Made by a program: the position numbers and the translations under genes. Source: Acidobacteriaceae bacterium (GTDB lineage Bacteria; Acidobacteriota; Terriglobia; Bryobacterales; Bryobacteraceae). Taken from it: a stretch of DNA of 5,509 nucleotides. The stretch covers positions 1 through 5,509 of the forward strand of contig JAFAQG010000975.1 of assembly GCA_019246575.1 (NCBI GenBank), in the 5' to 3' direction. The notes below the pieces were generated by a model, which saw only the letters and a list, made by a program, of their open reading frames with translations, was not told the DNA's origin and searched no databases. Shown here piece by piece: positions 1-5,233 of this stretch. Within the stretch, counting starts at the first letter, position 1; every line of letters begins with the position of its first letter.

Positions 1-417
1 AGAAGCGGCCAGCCATACGGGATGACCGTAAGTTCGTTCACCTCGGTCTCGTTCCGTCCGCCTCTGATTTTGGTGTGCATCGACCGCCGTGCCGGATTCG
101 CCCTTGACGTTACGGACGAACTAACATTCGCTGTGAACGTCCTCAGAGAAGATCAGGAAAACGTGGCCGTTCGCTTCTCTACACCCCCGGAAGAGGGACG
201 GTTCGACAGTTTCGCATGGATGCCGGGTTTAAACGGCGTGCCTCTGCTCAAAGGAATCGTCGCGAGCCTCACCTGCTCTCTTGAGCGGGTCGTCGAAGCG
301 GGCGACCATCTGATCTTTATCGGCTGTGTGCAGGATATTCGTCTCCACGGAGGCAGTTCGCTTGTATGGTGCCAAAGCAACTACCACTGCCTGCCGCCTC
401 CTGTCGAGCGCATTTAA
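1..417 (+). CDS. Flavin reductase-like domain protein, 3' part (5' end outside window)
   Basis: The frame is open from base 1, so the gene starts upstream; 138 codons are visible, ending in TAA at 415-417. Families of this type bind FMN in a split-barrel fold and reduce flavin with NAD(P)H, or supply reduced flavin to a partner enzyme in the cytoplasm. The visible start contains the family's conserved strand pattern GMTVSSFTSVS followed by PPLILVCIDRRA (residues 8-32), then FAVNVLREDQENVAVRFS and, near the end, GDHLIFIGCVQDI, which matches the usual GDHxxFIGxV block. Full family members are about 150-180 residues, so roughly 15-40 residues are missing. The first in-window ATG (base 22) is internal to the conserved domain and is not the true start. 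The gene lies 12 nt before the radical SAM gene on the same strand and probably shares its transcript. The natural partner and substrate cannot be read from sequence. Confidence 0.85.
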   Translation, partial: RSGQPYGMTVSSFTSVSFRPPLILVCIDRRAGFALDVTDELTFAVNVLREDQENVAVRFSTPPEEGRFDSFAWMPGLNGVPLLKGIVASLTCSLERVVEAGDHLIFIGCVQDIRLHGGSSLVWCQSNYHCLPPPVERI

Positions 418-429
418 GCCCATTCGCGA

Positions 430-1530
430 TTGCTCGTCCATACAATAGGTGAGGTGAGCGCAGCAGCCATTACCATCGCGGACATCGGCGCTAAAATCGG
501 CTGCGGCGAACGCATCGACATCGATGAGGCTCGCTGGCTGTGGCACAACGCCTCCGATACCGATATGCGCCGGCTCGCGTCGCAAGTTCGCGTGCGATTT
601 CATGCGCCGAACGCCTGCACATATCTCGTGATGCGCATCGTCAACTACACAAACGTGTGCGTGGCGCAATGCGATTACTGCGCGTTCTATCGCCTCCCGG
701 GCAGCCGCGAAGGGTATGTTCTAAGTCGCGAAGATGTGTTCGCTAAGTTGGATGAGTTGCTGGCGCTCGGCGGCGATCTCGCTGCCTTCAACGGCGGTTT
801 CAATCCGCATCTTTCTCTCGCTTACTACTGCGATCTGTTCTCCGCTATTCGCGAGCGCTACGGCGATCTCCTCGAATTTTATGCGCTCACGATCGCAGAG
901 TTCATGTACCTGGCCGACCATGCGAGGCTCAGTTACCGCGACACCGCCGAGCGGTTCAAACGGGCCGGCGTGCGATGGATCACCGGTGGCGGTTCGGAAA
1001 TCCTGACCGAGAATTTCCGCGCGCGCCACAGCAAGTTCAAATACACCGTCGCACAATTTTTCGAAGCCCAGCGGACGATCATTCGTGCGGGATTGAAGAC
1101 CACGGCGACGATGGTGATCGGGTTCGATGAGAGCCTTGAGGAAAGACTTGAGCATCTCGATCGCACTCGCCGATTCCAGGACGAAACCGGCGGCCTCGCG
1201 AGCTTCCTTTGTTGGACCTACAAGCCGTACTTCACATATCTGGGCGGGGTCGAGATCGGCACAGCGGAGTATTTGCGCCACCTGGCGCTAGCGCGCATTT
1301 TTCTCGACAATATCCCTCGCATCCGCACCTCCGTCTTGACGCAGAATGAGCGCGCATTGGAAGGGTTGTGCTATGGAGCGGACGACTTCGACCTGCCCAT
1401 CGAAGATGAAGTAACCCAGAAAGCCGGCGCGACCATTAGCCTCGATTTCGAACGTATTCTGGACGTCGCGCGACGCCTCGGATTCGAACCTACCTATCGT
1501 CACGTCGCCCAACAGCCTGTTCCCGCGTAG
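430..1530 (+). CDS. mqnC: MqnC-family radical SAM enzyme (dehypoxanthine futalosine cyclase-like)
   Basis: This 366-residue radical SAM protein is closest in pattern to MqnC, which cyclises dehypoxanthine futalosine in the futalosine route to menaquinone. Cys77, Cys81 and Cys84 form the CX3CX2C motif that binds the 4Fe-4S cluster, followed by the MqnC-like CAFYR. Further family blocks are EGYVLS (95-99 region), NGGFNPHL (121-128), TGGGSEIL (185-192), TTATMVIGFDES (224-235), RFQDETGG (248-255), ALARIFLDNIP (286-296) and YGADDFD (315-321). Several blocks differ from textbook MqnC: NGGFNP for QGGVNP, TGGGSE for PGGGAE, and CWTYKP for PWPFQP. It may therefore be a divergent subgroup or a relative acting on another substrate in the MqnC/MqnE/CofH superfamily. 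The start is uncertain: TTG at 430 has no clear Shine-Dalgarno site, and GTG at 454 directly abuts an AGGTGAG. Coupling to the upstream flavin reductase gene is likely. Confidence 0.8.
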   Translation: MLVHTIGEVSAAAITIADIGAKIGCGERIDIDEARWLWHNASDTDMRRLASQVRVRFHAPNACTYLVMRIVNYTNVCVAQCDYCAFYRLPGSREGYVLSREDVFAKLDELLALGGDLAAFNGGFNPHLSLAYYCDLFSAIRERYGDLLEFYALTIAEFMYLADHARLSYRDTAERFKRAGVRWITGGGSEILTENFRARHSKFKYTVAQFFEAQRTIIRAGLKTTATMVIGFDESLEERLEHLDRTRRFQDETGGLASFLCWTYKPYFTYLGGVEIGTAEYLRHLALARIFLDNIPRIRTSVLTQNERALEGLCYGADDFDLPIEDEVTQKAGATISLDFERILDVARRLGFEPTYRHVAQQPVPA

Positions 1531-1535
1531 GGAAC
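1519..1535. terminator. Small hairpin at the convergent gene junction
   Basis: GTTCCC at 1519-1524 and GGGAAC at 1530-1535 form a perfect 6-bp stem with a 5-nt loop. The structure overlaps the TAG stop of the radical SAM gene and sits just beyond the stop of the opposing gene. No T-run follows on either strand, so it is at best a weak bidirectional terminator or 3'-end stabiliser and may be chance. Confidence 0.3.
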
Positions 1536-1537
1536 GA

Positions 1538-2107
1538 TCACTTCTTAGCAGCTGAGGCCATCGCTGCCCTTAATCGCGTTTCGGCATCCGCCGGCCAATA
1601 CGCGCAATCGAGCTGCAGGAAAACCGATGTGTATGGAACCGTGAGATTCGTCTTAATGATGAGCACCCGAAATGTCCGGCTGACTTCGTCCAGCTTCGCA
1701 ATGATCTGTTCGTGCGGCATGACATTCACGCGATAACTTTTCAGTAGCGAACTGAGGCTGTCGCGATAGCTGGAAATGCCCGGTGCGTCCCTCTCGGGAA
1801 CAAAGCTCAGCTCCTGGTCCGTGTAGACCGTCGGCGTGACGTGCCTGGAGTTCGAGACCGCGTCAAGGACATACTTGAGGACTTCGATCTGACCGGCATC
1901 GGACACAACAGTCTCGATGCCTTCGCGAGACTGGTCCGGATACGCAGAATCGGCGATCACGATCCAGTTGCGGTGACCATACAACGGAAGCCGCTGGCGA
2001 ACGATTTCTTTCCAGTCGCTCTGTTCCGACGATTCGGCCCAAGCGTTTGGGGCGCTCAAATACATGATTGCCGGCAGTAGTGAAAAGAATACGCACCGCA
2101 GCTTCAT
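1538..2107 (-). CDS. Exported RbsD/FucU-fold-like protein
   Basis: This 189-residue protein begins with a clear Sec signal peptide: charged MKLR, hydrophobic CVFFSLLPAIMYL, and a likely signal peptidase I cut after AWA at residue 24. The mature part resembles the RbsD/FucU family of sugar pyranases and mutarotases. LPLYGHRNWIVIADSAYP (40-57) matches the family's GH...IVIADxxFP block with the conserved His45 and Asp53. Near the end, IKTNLTVPYTSVFLQ (151-165) matches the family's RTGExxPYANVIL block. Two things are odd: canonical family members are cytoplasmic, and the usual PYAN is PYTS here, which changes a residue expected near the sugar. The assignment rests on remembered motif patterns, so a divergent non-enzymatic member is possible. 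Downstream it converges with the mqnC-like gene, with only 7 nt between stops. A poor Shine-Dalgarno (TGAGA) lies just before the ATG. Confidence 0.75.
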   Translation of the reverse strand: MKLRCVFFSLLPAIMYLSAPNAWAESSEQSDWKEIVRQRLPLYGHRNWIVIADSAYPDQSREGIETVVSDAGQIEVLKYVLDAVSNSRHVTPTVYTDQELSFVPERDAPGISSYRDSLSSLLKSYRVNVMPHEQIIAKLDEVSRTFRVLIIKTNLTVPYTSVFLQLDCAYWPADAETRLRAAMASAAKK

Positions 2108-2146
2108 AGGTCTCAGATTAGCGAAGCTGGCATGGAACCCTCGAAA

Positions 2147-2175
2147 GCTATATGAGGCTGGTCTGGCCTGCTGAA
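2147..2175 (-). promoter_or_regulatory. Candidate promoter for the exported RbsD/FucU-like gene
   Basis: On the minus strand, TTCAGC (2170-2175) and TATAGC (2147-2152) are separated by exactly 17 nt, about 40 nt before the gene's ATG. Three of six -35 bases and four of six -10 bases fit the sigma-70 consensus. The match is weak and is supported mainly by spacing and position. Confidence 0.3.
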
Positions 2176-2265
2176 CTTAACCAGCATCACAACAATGAAC
2201 GGTCGCGCTCGGCGATCGCGCCCCAGCCGATGTCCCAAATCAGCTTGCCGTATAAGTGGAACTAC

Positions 2266-2294
2266 TTGGGTGGCTAACATTGTTTGTGTATAAC
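2266..2294 (+). promoter_or_regulatory. Candidate sigma-70 promoter before the broken response-regulator gene
   Basis: TTGGGT at 2266-2271 and TATAAC at 2289-2294 are separated by 17 nt, giving a near-consensus -10 and a half-consensus -35. Transcription would start near 2301 and run into the response-regulator remnant, whose first usable start is GTG at 2377. This may be the surviving promoter of that gene. The 269 nt between the exported-protein start (2107) and 2377 hold no gene I can support. Confidence 0.4.
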
Positions 2295-2376
2295 GGGCCA
2301 TCAGGACAGAACGTCGAATTTGCGGGGTATTCACCCAAACGTTGCTGGTGATGTCGCGAATTCCTGCTAATCCACC

Positions 2377-2846
2377 GTGCGGTCCGAGGCGTCACTGATC
2401 GAACTGTCTACCGGGCCCCAGCACGGGCGCGAATCGGCGGGAAGACCCTCGGTACTCATTGTCGAGGACGAAGCACTCGGCGCGCAGAATCTCCGTGAGC
2501 GGCTCGAAGAGTTCTCGTACGAGTGTGTGGCTCGGTAACGTCTGCGGAGGAAGCCATCGTCCTCGCAGCAGAGGCGAACCCCGATTTGATCCTGATGGAC
2601 ATCCGGCTAGGGGGAAAAATGGACGGCATTGAGGCCGCAAGGCGAATCTGGGAACGGCTCCGGGTCCCCGTCGTGTTCGCAGCGGAGCGGCAGCGAAGCT
2701 ACACAGGTTCAAACCGAGCGTCGGACGGGGCACCCGGTTTCACAAAGAACAGGCCGAATACAGATCAGGGCGGTCTCGGTTTCGCACTCCCGACTTCCGA
2801 AACTAATCCCGTCCGTGACGAAGAAGCGTGTCACTTATTGCTGTGA
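2377..2846 (+). pseudogene. Broken response regulator (REC domain remnant, frameshifted and truncated)
   Basis: Two adjacent frames together encode the first four strands of a CheY-like receiver domain. The first frame, from a possible GTG at 2377, gives VLIVEDEALGAQNLRERLEE with the acidic pocket codons near 2464-2472, and ends in TAA at 2536-2538. The second frame continues with SVTSAEEAIVLAAEANP, then LILMDIRLGGKMDGIEA, with the phosphoacceptor Asp at 2598-2600, and reaches VPVVF at 2664-2678. Adding one G near 2529-2530 restores a continuous ECVGSVTSAEEA, so a single-base deletion explains the break. After VPVVF the receiver pattern ends: the expected Thr/Ser strand and the Lys-Pro of strand 5 are missing and the remaining codons to TGA at 2844-2846 match nothing I know. 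Before decay it was probably a stand-alone regulator or the N-terminus of a PAS/kinase hybrid. A sequencing error could explain the frameshift but not the truncation. Confidence 0.75.
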
Positions 2847-3482
2847 GAAGGGATGTGGGGCATGCCAGCCATTCTTCGAGAGAATAAGCGTCATTTCATC
2901 TTCGTGCGGGATCTTATTGCTAATTAGCTTACGTAATCTCGGAAAGACCTTTTGCAAGCCGGGATCTTTTGCCCAATCAGCAACATCTGTGAGCTTCCAA
3001 GTATAAGTGACTACCCTTCCCGCTCCACCCGTCGCTGGGAATGGCCCCGTAAACTCGACGATGTCCACCAATTTGCGGCTACCGTAGCAGAGCTGTGGAC
3101 CTCGAATTGGATCATTTCGATAATACGTCTTGCCAGCATCGGTTACCTCGTATTTAACGCCTGGTTCCTGGTTAACACGGTAGTCCCGCAGTATGGGGTC
3201 CCAGCGAGATGCTTGAAGCATCACATCGATTCTCTTCACCAGCCCAATTCTGGCTAGTGCGTCGACGACGGAATCGGTTGCTTGACCATTAATCTTTGGC
3301 TTTTCTTGCGGCAAGGGTACCCAGACGCACGCAGGGTCATTTGCAAGCTCCGCCCTAATGGCAGCTTTGAAGGTTCGCTTATTCGCCGCGGTGTTGCTAC
3401 ACGAGGCCGAACTTAACGCTGTCGCAATAATGGCCAACACAGCCCCGGACCGGTTCACTGTGGTTCTGGGTACAGACGACAT
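2835..3482 (-). CDS. Exported/lipoprotein-like protein of unknown function, probable island cargo
   Basis: I choose the ATG at 3480-3482, giving 215 residues, because it places a signal sequence at the N-terminus: MSSVPRTTVNRSG, then the hydrophobic AVLAIIATALSSAS, then Cys28. The -3 residue is Ser rather than Leu, so the lipobox is imperfect and a soluble periplasmic form is possible. The frame is open for 82 more codons upstream, but that extension overlaps the opposing integrase remnant and looks non-coding. The mature part has a small helical region (SVVDALARIGLVKRI) followed by YEVTDAGKTYYRN, which looks like a winged-helix wing. LCYGSRKLVDIVEFTGP and VTYTWKLTDVADWAKDP then form a C-terminal beta-rich part. 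I recall similar unnamed proteins in proteobacterial genomes but no function. The coding region is AT-richer than its neighbours (about 43 percent GC by hand count over 2881-3000), which suggests transfer. Confidence 0.72.
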   Translation of the reverse strand: MSSVPRTTVNRSGAVLAIIATALSSASCSNTAANKRTFKAAIRAELANDPACVWVPLPQEKPKINGQATDSVVDALARIGLVKRIDVMLQASRWDPILRDYRVNQEPGVKYEVTDAGKTYYRNDPIRGPQLCYGSRKLVDIVEFTGPFPATGGAGRVVTYTWKLTDVADWAKDPGLQKVFPRLRKLISNKIPHEDEMTLILSKNGWHAPHPFSQQ

Positions 3483-3536
3483 CACCAGATGCTGTCCATG
3501 CACGCCGATGGCCGTGGCAGCTGGGTTTGTTGCGTC

Positions 3537-3782
3537 GTCGATATGGCATGCATGAGCGACCGCGCGCGGGCGCCTGACATGGACCCATGGACCCTGGCGT
3601 ACTTGGCGGGTCACAGGGACATGAACGTCACAAAGAGATACATTCACCCGCAAGAGCACACGATTCTGACTGCAATGGAGAAAGTCAGGGGTCCTGAAAG
3701 TGGGCATACTTTCGGGCATACCGAACAACTCGCCAACCCCGACATATCGGCGGAAGGCATGAAAAAAATGCTTGTAAGCTAG
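3537..3782 (+). pseudogene. Tyrosine recombinase (phage/island integrase), C-terminal remnant
   Basis: This is the C-terminal end of a tyrosine integrase, the enzyme that inserts and excises phages and genomic islands. DPWTLAYLAGHRDMNVTK followed by RYIHP matches the family's final block, with the conserved His at 3612-3614 and the Tyr nucleophile at 3639-3641; a helical tail then runs to TAG at 3780-3782. The usual HxLRHT block with its catalytic Arg should lie just before 3579, but only the degraded VDMACMSDRARAPDMD is visible. Nothing further upstream matches an integrase, and the opposite strand there codes for the exported protein. The whole catalytic N-terminal part is therefore gone and the remnant cannot be active. 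Its 3' end sits 11 nt from the 3' end of tRNA-Arg, the expected position for an element integrated in that tRNA gene. Confidence 0.8.
3762..3768 (-). terminator. T-run downstream of tRNA-Arg, possible weak terminator
   Basis: On the minus strand a run of seven T begins 25 nt after the tRNA 3' end. Only a very short GCT/AGC stem precedes it, so intrinsic termination would be weak. It lies inside the integrase remnant, so it would be contributed by the integrated element rather than native to the tRNA. Confidence 0.25.
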
Positions 3783-3793
3783 AGGTTTGCTAA

Positions 3794-3867
3794 TGCGCCC
3801 GGAGTGATTCGAACACCCGACCTTCTGGTTCGTAGCCAGACGCTCTATCCAACTGAGCTACGGGCGC
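3794..3867 (-). tRNA. tRNA-Arg (anticodon ACG)
   Basis: The minus strand folds into a full cloverleaf of 74 nt. The acceptor stem is GCGCCCG with CGGGCGC (7 bp), the D arm contains GCTCAGTTGGATAGAGC, the anticodon stem is TCTGG with CCAGA around the loop CTACGAA, and the T arm is GGGTG-TTCGAAT-CACTC. The anticodon ACG at positions 34-36 is normally read as ICG and decodes CGU, CGC and CGA arginine codons. The discriminator is A at 3794. CCA is not encoded (the next bases are TTA) and must be added by the CCA-adding enzyme. The gene's 3' end faces the integrase remnant, as in an attachment site. Confidence 0.97.
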
Positions 3868-3923
3868 GTAAAGGTCTGCTGAGGCGCGTAGCGAGGCCGA
3901 TGGCCAACGCACGCTCGAACCAC

Positions 3924-3932
3924 AGTATACCA
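3924..3932 (-). promoter_or_regulatory. Extended -10 promoter for tRNA-Arg
   Basis: On the minus strand TGG-TATACT gives an extended -10 element (TGn plus a five-of-six -10 hexamer). No good -35 lies 16-18 nt upstream, which is typical for extended -10 promoters. The start would be near 3917, giving a leader of about 50 nt before the mature tRNA. It falls in the gap between the diguanylate cyclase stop and the tRNA, so the tRNA need not rely on read-through. Confidence 0.5.
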
Positions 3933-3950
3933 GCGGGTGTTCCCTACCTC

Positions 3951-3968
3951 TAAGCCAGCTAAGCCAGC
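3951..3968. repeat. Two-copy 9-bp tandem repeat over the cyclase stop codon
   Basis: TAAGCCAGC occurs twice back to back (3951-3959 and 3960-3968). Read on the minus strand this is CTGGCTTAG twice, so the diguanylate cyclase ends Leu-Ala-stop and the duplicate gives a second in-frame Leu-Ala-stop. It looks like a small slippage duplication. Confidence 0.8.
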
Positions 3969-4885
3969 GCGGATTCCTGCAACCGGCGGCTGCGAACGCA
4001 GTTTCTTCCGCTCGCTTTAGCTTGATACAGCGCTTCATCCGCTACTCGCACGAACAGATCGGGGTTGCGGCCCAGCCCATCCGACACCGTAACACCGAAA
4101 CTTGCCGAGACCTGTAGTTCGGCGCCTTCGACCATCATGCCCGTCGAGTGCAACACAGACCGCATCCGCTCCGCCTGCATCGTTGCCTGCTCCAGGTCGC
4201 AGTTTGGCAGAACGACAAGAAACTCCTCGCCGCCGTACCGCCCTACCTGGTCGTAAGGACGCATGTTCCCTCGCAGCCGGCAGGCCGTTTCGCGCAACAC
4301 CGCGTCTCCGGCAAAATGGCCGTAGTTATCATTGATGCTCTTGAAGTGGTCGATATCGAGAAGGATCACACCGACGCTCCGCCGGTCTCGGTGACACCGC
4401 GCAATCTCCTGCTCCAGTGCCGCCGCAATGGCCGAACGGTTCGGAAGCATGGTGAGCAGATCCTTATTCGCTCGCTCGCGCAATTCCTCGCGCGCTTGCA
4501 TGAGATGCATCTGCAGGTCGATGATGCGCTTTCCGGCTCGCAACCGGACCCGCAACTCATGCTCGTCGAACGGCTTGACAATGTAATCGTCCGCCCCGGC
4601 GTCCAGACCTTCTACCGTCTCGTTTTTCGTGTTCTTAGAGGTTAACAGCAGGATGTAAGTGTACGGCTCGCGGTGCGTTTCCCGGATCTTGCGGCAGACC
4701 TCCGGGCCCGTAAGATGGGGCATCACCCAATCGAGAATGGCCATGGACGGAGCGTCCGGCTCTGCCAAAATGTCCAATGCCTGAGCGCCGTTTTCCGCAA
4801 GGACAACTTCGTAGCCCCACCTCTGGAGTGCGCTTCGCAACAGCATGCGTGAAGTTGCGCTATCGTCTGCTATTAACACTCTCAT
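3959..4885 (-). CDS. PleD-like response regulator diguanylate cyclase (REC-GGDEF)
   Basis: This complete 308-residue cytoplasmic enzyme makes cyclic di-GMP from two GTP under control of phosphorylation. Residues 1-120 are a CheY-like receiver: acidic pocket Asp7/Asp8, phosphoacceptor Asp52 in ILDWVMP, switch Thr82/Ser83, and Lys104 in VKPFD. A helical linker follows (about 121-140). The GGDEF domain starts at DLLTMLPNR (142-150), where the common Gly of LTGLPNR is Met. It carries metal ligand Asp177 in LLDIDHFK, the NDNYGH motif (185-190) and active-site GGEEF (218-222). RPYD (209-212), exactly five residues before GGEEF, is an intact RxxD inhibitory site, so product feedback is expected. Caulobacter PleD has two receiver domains; this has one. 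Its kinase is not in the window. A GGAG lies 12 nt before the ATG, somewhat far. It is transcribed toward tRNA-Arg and divergently from clpP. Confidence 0.96.
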   Translation of the reverse strand: MRVLIADDSATSRMLLRSALQRWGYEVVLAENGAQALDILAEPDAPSMAILDWVMPHLTGPEVCRKIRETHREPYTYILLLTSKNTKNETVEGLDAGADDYIVKPFDEHELRVRLRAGKRIIDLQMHLMQAREELRERANKDLLTMLPNRSAIAAALEQEIARCHRDRRSVGVILLDIDHFKSINDNYGHFAGDAVLRETACRLRGNMRPYDQVGRYGGEEFLVVLPNCDLEQATMQAERMRSVLHSTGMMVEGAELQVSASFGVTVSDGLGRNPDLFVRVADEALYQAKASGRNCVRSRRLQESALA

Positions 4886-4922
4886 CGTTCGCGAAGGCTC
4901 CGAATTCCTAACACACTAATCG

Positions 4923-4977
4923 TCCGATCTCCTCGAAAAGATTAGGTATAGGGCGCACGGATTTACCTGAGATCGGA
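4923..4977. repeat. Inverted repeat with nested stem in the cyclase upstream region
   Basis: TCCGATCTC (4923-4931) and GAGATCGGA (4969-4977) are perfect 9-bp inverted copies 37 nt apart. Directly inside the right arm, AGGTA (4944-4948) pairs with TACCT (4964-4968), leaving a 12-nt bulge on the left. The structure starts 38 nt before the cyclase ATG. It could be a leader RNA fold or two half-sites for a dimeric regulator. Confidence 0.5.
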
Positions 4978-5220
4978 AAAGTCGGTCGAGCCATCCGTTT
5001 CAGGCGCAGCCTTTAACAAGGCATCCGAATGCTTCTCTTAATATGGAGTTGTTCGCCGGGGCCGTCAAGGCGGCGCGATTGTCCGTAGGCTGACATTCGG
5101 CAAGGGCTAGAAACGCCGCACCAACTCGTGCTTTCCGCGCTCACAGCCATTCTGAATCGATCCTATATGATGGGGGTGCCGCCCCTCAGTTCGCGAAAAT
5201 ACGCACAGGGCTTTGCAGTG

Positions 5221-5226
5221 AAGGAG
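5221..5226 (+). promoter_or_regulatory. Shine-Dalgarno site of clpP
   Basis: AAGGAG lies 7 nt before the ATG at 5234. It is the strongest ribosome binding site in the window and fixes the clpP start. Confidence 0.85.
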
Positions 5227-5233
5227 TTTTTGC

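Larger units (their letters stand above)
4886..5233. promoter_or_regulatory. Divergent intergenic region between the diguanylate cyclase and clpP
   Basis: These 348 nt hold no gene I can support; the one open frame on the plus strand (5128-5355) is out of frame with clpP and is a shadow of it. The region must contain promoters in both directions. For clpP, TATGAT at 5166-5171 is a fair -10, but no -35 fits 16-18 nt upstream, and TAATAT at 5039-5044 is an alternative far upstream. I see no CIRCE-type repeat or clear heat-shock sigma site. A long inverted repeat near the cyclase end is listed separately. Trigger factor, the frequent upstream neighbour of clpP, is not here. Confidence 0.5.

Noticed and set aside
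721..1281. Long minus-strand frame of 186 codons inside the radical SAM gene
   Set aside because: It is antisense to strongly conserved radical SAM motifs and has no recognisable motif of its own.
2113..2334. Minus-strand frame of 73 codons ending 5 nt before the exported RbsD/FucU-like gene
   Set aside because: The position would suit a small operon partner, but there is no ribosome binding site at its GTG, no recognisable motif or codon pattern, and it covers candidate promoters for both flanking genes.
2421..2431. Short match to the 5' edge of tRNA-Arg (ACGGGCGCG) as a possible second attachment site
   Set aside because: Only nine GC-rich bases match, and they come from the 5' end of the tRNA rather than the 3' end where integration copies are made; probably chance.
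2815..2834. GTGAC/GTCAC hairpin next to the exported-protein stop
   Set aside because: It has a 5-bp stem with a large loop and no following T-run, too weak to call a terminator.
3483..3728. N-terminal extension of the exported-protein gene to an ATG at 3728
   Set aside because: It would overlap the integrase remnant antisense and hide an N-terminal signal sequence; the internal ATG at 3482 gives a sensible exported protein.
3790..4038. Minus-strand frame of 82 codons ending in LYAPVAQLDRASGYEPEG
   Set aside because: The C-terminal part is the translation of the tRNA-Arg gene, a well-known source of spurious proteins, and the rest overlaps the end of the diguanylate cyclase.
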